Assembly (NCBI GenBank): GCA_016758965.1
Contig: JAEPRB010000149.1
Location: 37,635-101,634 of the forward strand
Direction of reading: 5' to 3'
Origin: Circinella minor
Taxonomy: Eukaryota; Mucoromycota; Mucoromycetes; Mucorales; Lichtheimiaceae
DNA length: 64,000 nucleotides
Of the stretch, positions 26,864 to 38,806 are shown piece by piece. Position numbers and translations under genes: made by a program. Below the pieces are notes generated by a model. The model was not told where the DNA came from. It saw only the letters and a list, made by a program, of their open reading frames with translations, and made no database searches. The stretch's first letter is position 1. Each line of letters opens with the position of its first letter.

Positions 26864-27935
26864 TTAACATGCTTCCCATGATACAGGGATCCTTCCATCA
26901 GTAAAATCACCAACTTTATCAAACACTGCAGGGGAAAGATCCAGGGATCCTATTTTATTTCAATCAAATCCACATTAGCATTTTCATTTCTTATGAGACA
27001 TTTTATTTTATTTTTCATCATGTTGCTATAATTACCTTGTCCACAACCAGGACACTGATTTCAAAACAATAAAAAGAGGGTTAGCGTTTGGTTTGAAAAA
27101 AAAAAGAAATCAAATTAAGTGTAAATATATATACCTTATCTTGGATGGTCGCTTTTGCAGAACCCAAAGGGCCTGTGACTTTGATGCATGCACCACAGAC
27201 AGGACTTTCATTCGGATTTGCATAATCACCATAATCGATATAATTCTACGTTTATTATTTAATCAATAATATTGAATTAACCGCTTTCTTTTTAAAATGA
27301 CATTAAGTATAAATTATATCTATATTTATATGACAATACTTACCAATGCCAACACCATATCTTGAGCTGTATAACTAGTTCCACATGAAAGAATACCAAC
27401 TCCTGGATCTTTAAAAGTACCAACCCCATTTCCTCACATGGTCAATAAATGTGCTCTATGCGGGGTCAAAAAGGAAAAGTATCTTACCATAATAAGTCCC
27501 ATCACCTTTGCCACCCATATCAAAATGTCCTTCTGCTGCTGTGCCCCAACTGTCACCGTCATATTTTGTTTTTCCAACTGATCCTAATCCCAATTCAGAT
27601 CTATACTTTCGATTTCGCAATACATCCAATGTACCGAGAACAATAAACATTACAGCAAAGATACCAAATAATCCGGCACCTACAACTAACCATTTACCAA
27701 AACGATAACGGTCGGCAATGCGCGTCCAAATGGTACTCGGTAGCAATGTTGGAAGTTCTTTTTCATTTTCTAGATTATGGTAAGCTTGCGTATGAGGAAT
27801 GCTACTGCTGGAACTGTCATTAACTGCTGCTGTTGATCCTGGCAATGGCGTTTCGCCTCTTCCGAGATAACTACTACGGCTAGTCATACGTGACGTTCGA
27901 GGATTATGCTCGAAATTAGGATCGAGCTCTGTCAT
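26864..27935 (-). CDS. Membrane-anchored RlpA-like double-psi beta-barrel protein
   Basis: Predicted 250-aa type II membrane protein. Exons 27935-27488, 27432-27344, 27245-27135, a 19-nt microexon 27054-27036, and 26949-26864; lengths sum to whole codons. The N-terminal about 80 residues are Ser/Thr-rich and cytosolic in this model, followed by one membrane segment (about 86-110, WLVVGAGLFGIFAVMFIVLG). The C-terminal part is a barwin/RlpA-like double-psi barrel: it begins GDGTYYGNGVGTF, has cysteine pairs in PVCGACIKV and CPGCGQG, and ends with the DLSPAVFDKV and RIPVSWEAC strands typical of expansin-like domains. Related fungal proteins are extracellular and often wall-associated; the topology suggests the domain faces the wall or secretory lumen. 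Catalytic activity is not implied. Confidence 0.85.
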
Positions 27936-29013
27936 TTTGTATAAAACAAAAAGTTAAAATAAAAACAAGACAAAAAAAAGTTATATGGATATATTATAAC
28001 ATGCCACACAAGTTTATTGTTTTCTCCTTAATTAGATACATTGAATGTAACACAATATTATTTGAGTGATAATATCCAAACAATTTGTTGTTATAATTGA
28101 TGCTAAATTATCATTTTGTCCTCCTCTTGTAGTTGTTTCCCCGCATGTTGCTATTACCAAAGATAGATTTTTTTGTTCTAAAACTACACTGTTATTTTTT
28201 ATTGCTATGGCAATAGATGCACAGACACTTTCTACTTTTGTTGTCAGTTTGGATTACACAATTTTCGCGTTAGGTTGTTTTCTTTTTTTAAGTTCGCACG
28301 TTTCGATTATGGCGCAATCCAAACCTTTTTTTTTGCTTTTTTATATATTCTCCACACAATAACAATTTAAACAATAAAAAAACCTATCTTTTCCCGCTGA
28401 ATTAGATGTACTGTGATTGGTTGCAGAACAGCAGAATCAAAATTTATAAATATGAAAAGGAACGGAAGAATAATTTTTTTAACTAGAACAAAAGAGAGCA
28501 CGAGAGCGCAGTTTCAAGAACAAAGGATGGTGAAATATGGTGAAATGAAACATCATTTTTTTTTCGTAAGCCTGTAAAATCGTTTGTTGGTCGATCTTAG
28601 TCAGGTTGGCTCTTTCATGATACTGGGTAGCATATTAAAAAAGATTTAGCGGATAGTTTGTAACTCGAAAGAGAGATGCGGAGGATTAAATTCCGACCAA
28701 TTAAACAAACAGAAGTTTGCGTGCTTAAACTCTTGATGGCGTTTCACCTAACTTTGCCCTTATTTCTTTTACCAGATGTAAAAACCCAGTGGCTGCTAAA
28801 TTTTGTCATTTTTGTAAACTTTCATCTTTTTTCTTTAACTTTTTTTTTTCCTTCGGCAAGTGTGTATTGCATATCTTCCATTTAGGCTTTGCTTGTTGGA
28901 TTAAAAAACAACCCCCCTTCTCTCTCTCTTCAAAGAAAAAACCCCCTCTCTTTTTTTCATAATACACATTTTTATCATTTGTAACATATATCCGCATAAA
29001 AAATATATATATC
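27936..29013. other. Divergent promoter region
   Basis: About 1.1 kb between the RlpA-like gene and the sulfite reductase gene, which point away from each other. Pyrimidine-rich stretch at about 28840-28970 just upstream of the sulfite reductase start. The ORF at 28066-28362 is low-complexity and not supported. Confidence 0.5.
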
Positions 29014-32000
29014 ATGACATCAGAAAACAATAACGACCTTAAATTGGACGTACGACACTTTTCGTCAAACTCACTTATTTCTGCTATTCCACAACTTTTC
29101 CAACTTGCTAGCAACCGATCACCTGCTGCTGTTCATGTCACTGCTAGTGTTGATCAGTCTGCAGACGCTATTGCCAAAGTGATGGCAGTAAGTCAAAGTG
29201 GTCTTGCTTTACTTGTTTCAACTTCAGAACAAGAAGCTCGGGATCTCGCTACCATTGCACACGCTGCTTCCATCAAGACTCGTACAGCATTCTTGCACTT
29301 TTATGATAATCAACAAAACCACGTCGAACCCGATACTACTTTGGTACAAAAGCTTGTAACAGAAGAAGATCTTGCAGAATACAATCAACAACAAGAAGAA
29401 TCATTATCAGCACCTCAACAAACAGCTTATCTCCGATACAAGTCTGCCAAACCGGAAGAATCCGTTGATGTTTTCGGATCATTGCAACAAGTATTAGAAC
29501 AATTTTCATCCGTTGTGGGTCGCTCGTATGCTCCATTTACCTATGTCGGTCATCCCGAAGCTGAACATGTGATCGTTTCTTTGGGTGCTGCAGCTGATGC
29601 AGCTGAAAAGCGTGTCAAGGAATTAAAGGATCAAAAAATTGGTGTACTTAAGATTCGTGTGTTCCGTCCATTCTCAGCTACAGAATTCTTCAATGCTATT
29701 CCCAAGTCCGTGAAACGTGTTGCTGTATTGGAACCCCAGGATTATACCGCTTCGTGGAACCCAGTCTTTTTAGAAGTCGCTGCTGCTTATCAAGTTGCTG
29801 GTGATAATGAAGTTGATATTGCCAGTGCTCAATATGCTTCTGCTGTTTCTGCCAAGGATATCGATGCAGTACTTGGTCAACTTGGCCAATCTACTTTGGA
29901 ACGTCGCTTTGTCATCGGTGAAAAACCTACTGGTTCTTCCCAAGTTGCTCATCATCAAATTCCTGTCGAAACTCCCTATGTCAAGTTATTGGATCAAGTC
30001 TTCCAAGACCGTCTTGAAATCGCCAACGCTGTCAATAGTGAATCTGTTTGGGCACCCGATTCTTCCAAGCCTGAAACTGCCACACCTGAATATGGTTACG
30101 GTAAATTGGTCAACAAGATTCAAGAACGTGCTCGTTATATTGATGCTATCGAAAAGGCCGTCAAGGATACCAAATTGTCAATCGAAGCACAAAAGGCTCT
30201 TTCTCACTGGCTTTTGTTGGCCAAGTCTGACAAGTATCAACCCGAAAAGACTGATGAAGCTGCTGAAGCCGTTGTCAAGACTCTTGAAGCTCAAGGTGCT
30301 AAGGATTTATTGGCTCAAAAAGATTTGTTACGTGAAAAGTCCAACTGGTTGATTGGATCGGATGCATGGGCTTATGATTTAGGTCAATCTGGTGTACATC
30401 ATGTTTTGACTTCTGGCGAAAACGTCAATATGTTGATTGTTGATACTACTCCTTATTCATCTGAAGTCGAACGTGAACAACGTAAGAAAGATATTGGTTT
30501 GTACTCGATGAACTATGGTGAAGCTTACGTCGCTTCCGTTGCTATTTATTCTTCATATACTGGTGTTTTACATGCTCTTCTCGAAGCTGATGCTTTCAAG
30601 GGTCCTTCTATTGTCTTGGCCTACTTGCCATTTGCTGAGGATCGTGATTCTCTTAAGACTCTCAAGGAAACCAAGGTCAGCGTTGATAATGGTTCATGGC
30701 CTTTGTATCGCTGGAACCCTGCTTTGGAAAAGCAAGAAAAGGAAGCTTTCACTTTGGATTCTCAACGTATCAAAAAGGATCTTGAAACTTTCCTCAAGCG
30801 TGAAAACCATTTAACTCAATTGGTCGCCCAAAACCCCGATATTTCCAACGCTCTTGTTAGCTCTCTTGAATCTGTAAGTATTTTTTTGTTTTGAATGTTT
30901 TTCTTTATTTGGGATCTGGGAGAAAGGGAAAAGAAACTGGGAACTTGTGGGGGATTTTGCGGAGAATGGAAATCTAATTAATATATTATTCATTTTAAAA
31001 AAATAGGATGTCAAGAAGCGTCACAATGCTTTGAAATCCAAAGCTCGTGATGATTATGCCAAATTACTCGCTGGTTTATCCGGTGGTGCCAACGGTCCTC
31101 CTCTTACTGTCTTGTTCGGTTCCGATAACGGTAATGCCGAAGCTTTGGCCAAGAAGGTTGCCACTCGTGCCAAGTCTCGTGGTTTGAAGGTCAAATTGAT
31201 GGCTATGGATGACTATGCTGATCTCTCAGAACTTGGTGGTGAAACCAACCTTGTTGTCATTATTTCTACTGCTGGTCAAGGTGAGATGCCATCCAACTCC
31301 CGTGAATTCTGGAAGGCTTTGAACGGCGCTCTTGTTGGTGACCTTAACTTAAGTGAACTCAATTATGCTGTCTTTGGTCTCGGTGATAGCCACTACTGGC
31401 CTCGTGAAGAAGATGCTATTTTCTACAATCGTCCTGGCAAGCAAATCGACGCCAAGTTGGAAATGCTTGGTGCTTCCCGTTTGACTGAAATTGGTTTGGG
31501 TGATGATCAAGATGCTGATGGTTTCGAAACTGGTTTCCAAGCTTGGCAACCTGAGTTATGGAAGGCATTGGGTGTCAAGGATATTGGTGCTGATGATGAA
31601 CCTCCTAAATTAACTGATGATCAAATGAAGATTGACTCCAACTATTTGCGTGGTACAATTGCTGAAGATCTTCGTGATGAATCGACTGGTGCTATTTCTG
31701 AAATCAACGGCAAATTGCTCAAGTTCCACGGCTCGTATGGTCAAGACGATCGTGATATTCGTGAAGAACGCAAGAAGCAAGGTTTGGAAAAGGCTTACAG
31801 TTTCATGATTCGTGTTCGTATGCCTGGTGGTGTCTCTTCCCCTGAACAATGGCTTGCTATGGATGAACTTGCTGAGAAGTATGCCAACGGTGCTATCAAG
31901 ATGACCACTCGTCAAGCTTTCCAATTACACGGTATTCTCAAGCGCAACTTACGTTCCACTATCCGTGGAATTAACCATGCTTTGTTGAGTACTTTGGCTG

Positions 32001-33289
32001 CTTGTGGTGACGTCAACCGTAACATTATGGTTACTCCAGTTACCGAAATTCCTGAAGTTCATGCTCAAGTGCAAAAGTTTGCTCATGAAGAACTCATGCC
32101 TCATCTTGCTCCCAGAACAACTGCTTACCACGAGATCTGGCTTGCTGACGAAATGGTTGCTGGTCATGCCGTTCAAGACTTTGAACCTATCTATGGTCCT
32201 ACCTACTTACCACGTAAATTCAAAATTGTTGTTGCTGTACCTCCTAACAACGATGTTGATATCTATGCTCACGATCTTGGTTTCATTGCCATTGTCGAAG
32301 ATAAGAAGGTCATTGGTTATAACGTTACTATTGGTGGTGGTATGGGTCAAACTCACGGTAACAAGAAGACCTATCCTCGTCCTGCCTCTATGCTCGGTTA
32401 TGTCGCCGCCAAGGATGCTTTGAATGTTGCCGAAGCTGTCATGACTACACAACGTGATTATGGTTGCCGTACCAACCGTAAGCATGCTCGTTTCAAGTAC
32501 ACCATCGATGATCACGGTTTGGACTTCATCAAATCTGAAATTGAAAAGCGTAGTGGTGTCACTTTTGAACCTGAAGCACCATTCGTATTCCGTGATAATG
32601 CTGATCACTATGGTTGGGTTAAGGGTGTTGAAGACAAGTGGCACTTTGGTATGTTCATTGAAAACGGTAAGGTCAAGGACTGGCCCGATTTCCCTTGCAA
32701 GACTGGTTTGAGAGAATTGGCCAAGTGGCATAAGGGTGAATTCCGCTTGACTCCCAACCAACATTTAGTCATTGCTGATGTTCCTGAAGCTGATTTGGAA
32801 AAGACAAAACAACATTTGGCCAAGTACAAGATGGATAACATTCAATTCACCGGTTTGCGATTGAACGCTATGGCTTGTGTTGCTTTACCCACTTGTGGTT
32901 TGGCCATGGCTGAATCTGAACGTTACTTACCTACTTTGGTTGGTTACTTGGAATCCGCTGTTGAAGAAGCTGGTTTGCGTGATGATGCTATCACTATTCG
33001 TATGACAGGTTGTCCCAACGGTTGTGCTCGTCCATACTTGGCTGAATTGGCCTTTGTTGGTAAGGCTCCTGGTGCATACAATGTATACTTGGGTGGTGGT
33101 CACAAGGGTGAACGTTTGAACAAATTATGGAAAGAATCTTTACGCGAAGAAGAAATCTTGGCCGAGATCAAACCTATTATTAAACAATATGCTTTGGAAC
33201 GAAACCAAGGTGAACCTTTTGGTGATTGGGTCATTCGTGCTGGATACGTCAAGAAGACCATCACCGGTTTAGATTTCCATGATTTGTGA
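29014..33289 (+). CDS. MET5: Sulfite reductase [NADPH], hemoprotein beta subunit (Met5-like)
   Basis: Large 1380-aa siroheme/4Fe-4S subunit of assimilatory sulfite reductase, which reduces sulfite to sulfide for cysteine and methionine synthesis. Exons 29014-30873 and 31007-33289, with a single 133-nt intron. Order of domains: N-terminal region related to 2-oxoacid:ferredoxin oxidoreductases (about 1-620), flavodoxin-like domain (about 645-790, LFGSDNGNAEALAKK, STAGQGEMPSNSREF), then the two nitrite/sulfite reductase repeats. The cluster ligands are visible as C-x5-C in CVALPTC and C-x3-C in TGCPNGCARP. Length is close to yeast Met5 (1442 aa). It has only one intron, far fewer than its neighbours, and a codon pattern rich in GGT/GCT/AAG, which fits strong expression (inference). 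Confidence 0.96.
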
Positions 33290-33822
33290 ATAGAATAAAT
33301 ACCAAAGATGGCATTTATAATATTTTTTTTGTATTTCCCTTCCCATCCTTCACCATCTTTTTTTTACTACAACCCTTCTCCTTCTATTATATAAACATTT
33401 TCTTTTTTAGTTCGCCTCATGTATGCATATCACATTTATTTCTCTCTCTTACATCCTTTATTATTTTATTAAAAAGCTATTGATTTGATCCTTTTAATTA
33501 ATTATTTAATGTTAACAACAATCTTTGTATTATTCATTTTGCTCTATTGGAGAAAATCCGTGTGTTTTTCATGATAATATCTTTTTGATTTAAAATTTGT
33601 TGTCAGGCGCAAAAAAAAAGTTGCCGCAGTAATTTGCATGAATTTCGGCGCTTATACAATTCCTGGGGAATAAAATGAGGGAAGGGGAAAAATATAAGTG
33701 CTCTTAAATGGTCCATGCATAACAGTGGATGTCTGACTTGCACCTATGATAAATCAATATATAACAGTTAAATTATTTGATAAGATTTCTGGTTTACTTT
33801 ATACACATGCTCATCACATTGG
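33290..33822. other. Shared 3' region of two convergent genes
   Basis: About 530 nt between the sulfite reductase stop and the stop of the Fanzor-like gene. T-rich, with no gene. If the Fanzor-like gene belongs to a mobile unit, its guide RNA and one end could lie here, but I cannot see a defined end. Confidence 0.4.
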
Positions 33823-36800
33823 TTACTTAATATACATACCATACGAACGGAGTGATGGCGAAACCAAACTAAATTTTTCATCCAGTTGGAATTTACTGGT
33901 TGTAGTTGATGATGTTGTTGTGGTGGGGGAAGGGTTATATGGCGGTAATGGTATACTGTCGGGTGATAATAGAGTTGTTGTACCTGCCAATCCAATACCG
34001 GTTGCACCAACCGAATCACGATTAAAAGTGGTATAGCCAGCTTTCACTGCGGGACAGTCAGGGTTCGTGCAGATGAGGGCGCCGTGTGATGTTTTCTTCT
34101 TTTTCCCATTCTTGACAATATTTGACGGTAACAATTCTAAGGGTGAGAAACAAAAAGCGCATGTTTGACTAGATCTGTGTTCGTTCTGTAAACCAACAGC
34201 CGTCGAATGGTAATGTGCACCTCGAAACTTCTTCCCACCTCTTCTTGGTCGTCCTTTAAGAAAAGTGTTGAAACCCATTCCTGCAAGTCCAATCCTATCA
34301 ATACAAAAAAAGAATACATCCATGTCAATTTCTTAATCTCATAACAGTATTACATAAAAATGATATAATGAACAAAATATTAAAAGTAAACTTACAGCAT
34401 CATGACGGTAACTTCTTTTTTCTTCAAATACAATTTATCGGCCGCCACCTTTTTCACGTAACGATGTTCAGCACGAGCCAGTTTAAAATAAACAAGTTTA
34501 TTTTTAACTGTCTGGTGTCGCCTTTCATTCATAGCAGATGGAGAATAATAGAAATCACGGAGTGTATTCTTAACAGACAATCGATTCTAATATATCAACG
34601 ATGTGAGCAACTAACCATTATCCAAAAGAAATAAATAAATATAACACATAATTCATTTACCTTTTGTCTTTTTAGTATTTCACTTGGTTCCATAATGCCA
34701 TTGAACGAGTTCTTATTCAGCAATTCTTCAGCAGCAACAACCTTCTTGTTTTTCTTCGACTATTTTAGAAAAAAAAGTGATAAGTAACTGACTTGCGTGT
34801 TATGATGTGTTGAAGGAAACTCACTCTTTTACGCCTTACTCGTCTCCTATTAAACTTCCTGTTAAATGACTCCTCATCCACTTGTTCATGTGTGATTGAG
34901 AAAGGTTTTGACAGTTTTAAATCATCAATAGAATATTCTTTTTTGGTGAATTTTATTTCATTGGTAAGTTTGTTACGCAATTGCTCGATTTGTTGATTCG
35001 ATAAAGGTTGATCAGTTAAACGTATCGAGTCATGATCAGTACAAGTTTGGATAACCCAGAAACAATGACGGTCACTTTGTTCTCGTTGTTGTAAGGTCTG
35101 GTCTGTTTCTTCAAGTTGGTGCTTTTGCAGTTGTTCCTGTACGTTATTGTTGTTGTTATTATCAGACTCTTGTTGTTGTTGCAGTTGACTTGAAAAAAAA
35201 TCGACTTCTTGCTTCTCTTCACTATCACCAATAAATTCCGCCTTTTCAAGATTAACCAAGTCTTCAATTTGTTCAAGTTGCTGTTGTTCGTACTCTTGTT
35301 GTTGGTTGTACAAATGAACGTGGAACTGAACATCATCATTTGTCAAGGGAATTGTTTGAGCTAATACAACATGACCGTAATCGGTGGCCCCATATGCAAC
35401 CTTCTTGAGATGCAACCCTGAAATATCAATATTAGCTGTAACATCCTCATGTTGCATGCGTTCTGGAGTTGGTTTGGTAGGTGGTACATCAACAGACAAA
35501 TCACCAATAGTGCCGTGGTTTTCAATGGCCTAAAAATTTAATATTTAATAAAAGACGAACTTCACACAAAAAGAGGAAAGGAAAAAAAGAAGACAAATAA
35601 AAAGTTGCTTACCTTATTAAGGTTATATTTGGAACTTCTCCAATCTTTGATATATCTTTGAACTAGTTTGAGCAAATGACTTTTTTTCCGTTTGGCGTAG
35701 ACTTGGCCTTTAAGTTTCTGGCTTAACAAACGCTTAATGGAACCACGACTCTTTAAACGTTCAGTTTTAGTTCTATTACATTCTTCGTTAGTCTCCCTAA
35801 ATTGCGTCTTCAATATATCTCTAGCTGCAGTCATCTTGTTGATCATGTCTTCAATGTGATCCAATTGTTGTTGTAATTCTTGCAATGACTTTCCAATATG
35901 CTCCTTGGCGACATAAGCACCTTTACGTTTCTTCTTTTTCTTCTTTTTACAATTCTTCTTTTGCCTTGTCTCATATTCGGACACTACAGGAACATGATCA
36001 TCCTTAATCAATCCCAATATAGAAACCGTCTTGTCAGGTCTAACAACCATCCGGTTGGCAAATAATAGTTTGTGTCGATTGCATAAAGAGATAACCTTCT
36101 CTTTATCGAAAAAAGACCACCACATGGGGTCACCGTTCTTGCGGGCGGCATAGCTTGAAGTGATTGCCTTATCTGTACCAACAGGTGTTACCTCGAAGGG
36201 TCCTTGGGGAATACCATCCTTGTGTGGTGTTAAAGTCTCGTACATAATGGCAGGATTGATGGGTATTGTATGAATCTTGTGAGGAGCAACGATTGGTGAT
36301 ATCTCTTGTACGTGATCATGATAACCGACAGCAATCAGGATTGAGTTGGCGAGAAGAATAAATGGCAATTGGGTTAAAAGACACATCGAGTCTGAGTGAG
36401 GAGCGTAGGGTAGTAGCTGGTCGGTAATGAGCTTTACAACAACGATTTCATCAGATTTAAGAGACTTGTCATGGGAAGCTTTTAAGACCTCGTTATCAGA
36501 TACACTTCCAGTTCGAGCGATTTTTGGATTGCGAAGTAATGCCTTGATCAAACCTAAAAGATCGAACGGGATATTCAACATTTACTTCTTCAACACTGTC
36601 TTTGCCAAACAAAATAACTCATTCAAAAGTATATACATATATATATCAACCAAAGAAAAAAATTATAATATATAGATACCTTCAAGTTTTCTGATACGAG
36701 TAGCACTCGCTTCTTTCACCTTTTCTTCTGGTGTTGGAGCTACTGATTTCCCTTTGGAACGACTGCCTCGTCCGGCTGAAGATATAATATTCGTACTGGT

Positions 36801-38528
36801 TGTACCTTTTTCCATCACATTTTGTCCTTCTTCTTCTTCCTCCTCTTCTTCAATCTCGCCTTCCCACATTTCTACTAAATCACCAGGGCCAAGGTTGGTT
36901 GCAACACGTTCAATGTCCTATATTTATATGAGAACAAAAAGAATAATACGCGTCAATGCTTTGATTTGACGTAACTCAACAATTTATTTTTATATTTCTC
37001 CATTCTTACCTTGTCTTTTTCAGCCTTGGTACCAATACCCGATTTTCCCTGTTGTGGAATTATTATTAAATACATTCATAAATGAATAATAAACACCAAA
37101 AGTAATAATAAAAGTGAATCATACGTACCTCTTCAAGATCTTTTAGAATGGAAGCCAATTTATCCAATCGTTTGATACAGGATTGGACACGCATTGCGTA
37201 TTTATGTTCATCATCTTCGTGAAGTTTTCCATGCCGTATATGCTTTGCCATTTGATGACATTCATGCTGAATCTTGGACTTGATTTGTTTTCTTGATATT
37301 TGTTGAGGTTGTGATGTTGAAGACTGCTCTTGTTTTTCCTCCTTTGTTTTCTGAATAATTGCCTTGGCACGTTCGATTGTCCTTTGTTCACGTTCAGGAG
37401 CCAAATGTATTCGAAGCAAAATACGAATCAAGTAACGTTGGGCTTTTGCGTAAATATTGGTTTCAGACCACTTATTTTGGAAATTTGTATTAAATTCTTT
37501 AATTGCTGTTGCTGTTGTGATGCTCAAACCGTCTGCTGTTGAAGGTCGCACTTTTTGAAAACAAGATCACCCCATAACGGATGGATGGTGTCGTTGTTAT
37601 TATCTTTTTTATTTCCAAGATGATGTGATTGTATAAATTGTAAGTGGACGTTGGTGTATAGTTCTTGTAGATCTTTTGCTCTGGTGTTGGGCTTATATAA
37701 TTTATCAAGTTGTTCCTTCAGAGAAAGATTTGGGGGAGCAACCATAATCTTGTTTATGTTGTCCAAGGGTTCTCTGTTACGAATAGCAAATGATTTTGGT
37801 AGAATTTTCGTAATATCAAAGCCAGATTTTTCTTTTTTAAGCTGAACGTCGTCCCTTTCGATAATTGATATATTGTGGTGAGCCAGTGATAATAATGTCA
37901 TTCGAACAAGAGCACTAACATTTGATACTGCTGTAGTTGCGTCCATTGCTGCTTGCTTTAGTGAGTTGTAAACCAAGTCATTGGGAATATCATCACGCAG
38001 TACACTGACAATTGCAACGAGTGAAGTCATTCGTAATCTGTCTTCGTCGTCGCCAATTGAATTTGCTTCATTCTCGTTATTTTCAGGTGGTTGTTGTTCC
38101 TCTTGTTGTTGTTGTTGTTGTGACAAAGCTTTATTCTTATGTTCCTTGTATAAACGCTTGGAATGGTCCTTTTTAACCTGTTCCCATAATTGTTTAGTGC
38201 CACCTAAACTTGCTAACCCATTGCTTATTTGCTTTGGAGTTGGATGAATATTATGATTTGTTTTGGCAAGGTTACTGACCATTTCTAGTGATCCTTGAGG
38301 GCAAGTCTTCTTTGTTTCAAGAAACACCACCATTTCTTCTTCGTTGTACTTTTTAATGTTGTCACTGATGATATTTGATAATTTTTGTTGCAAAACTTCT
38401 TTGACTAAATTACGTAAAATTTCTTTGTCATCTTTCGACGTTGTTTGTCTTTTACGTTTTCCTAAACTAACTGAACCTTCTTCAATTATGATGGCTGCTG
38501 GTTGCTTTTGTGTTGTTGATGATGACAT
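33823..38528 (-). pseudogene. Fanzor-like (eukaryotic TnpB-like) RuvC nuclease gene, one frameshift
   Basis: Eight exons: 38528-37129, 37048-37010, 36917-36680, 36553-35613, 35529-34825, 34759-34661, 34586-34396, 34294-33823. All joins are GT-AG and phase-consistent except inside exon 1, where the frame changes at 37524-37551. With one base restored the product would be about 1360 aa. The C-terminal third has the TnpB/Fanzor plan: a RuvC-I strand with Asp in YGATDYG (codon 35382-35380), basic and helical linkers, then NEHRSSQTC with a CAFC...CTNPDC zinc ribbon, and RuvC-III Asp in FNRDSVGA. The N-terminal half is Gln/Lys-rich and includes a long Lys run likely to act in nuclear import or nucleic-acid binding. 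Fanzors are RNA-guided DNA nucleases related to bacterial TnpB and carried by mobile elements. Whether this copy is active is open. Classed as pseudogene only because of the frameshift, which could also be a sequencing error. Confidence 0.72.
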
Positions 38529-38565
38529 TTTGATATATGATTCATAATATGTAAAGATGAGTGTG

Positions 38566-38664
38566 TCAAAAAAAAAGAAAGAGAAAAAAAAGAAAGAGAA
38601 AAGAAAGAAAGAGAAAAGAAAGAAAGAGAAAAGAAAGAAAAAGAAAAAGAAAGAAAAAAAAAAG
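38566..38664. repeat. Purine-only microsatellite (GAAA/AAAGA)n
   Basis: About 100 nt of almost pure A/G on the plus strand, built of AAAGAAAG-type units, just upstream of the Fanzor-like gene start. It creates a spurious Phe/Leu/Ser reading frame on the minus strand. May lie in the 5' leader or promoter. Confidence 0.75.
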
Positions 38665-38806
38665 TGTCGCGTGCGCGAGATGACGCGTTCCAAATATTTA
38701 TACAGCCAGTTACTGCCCTTTTTTTCTTGTTTACAATAAACTGTTCCATAATTGGTTGAGCTATTTTTTTTGTTATTATTCAGCTTCAAAGCTTTGATTC
38801 ACAACC

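Noticed and set aside
28066..28362. 98-aa ORF in the divergent promoter region
   Set aside because: Low-complexity, no domain, and placed inside the likely leader/promoter of neighbouring genes.
32207..32764. 185-aa antisense ORF inside sulfite reductase
   Set aside because: It is the complement of a strongly conserved coding region with biased codon use; no independent features.
38486..38789. Upstream extension of the Fanzor-like ORF with Phe/Leu repeats
   Set aside because: Produced by the purine microsatellite; the start at 38528 gives a sensible N-terminus.
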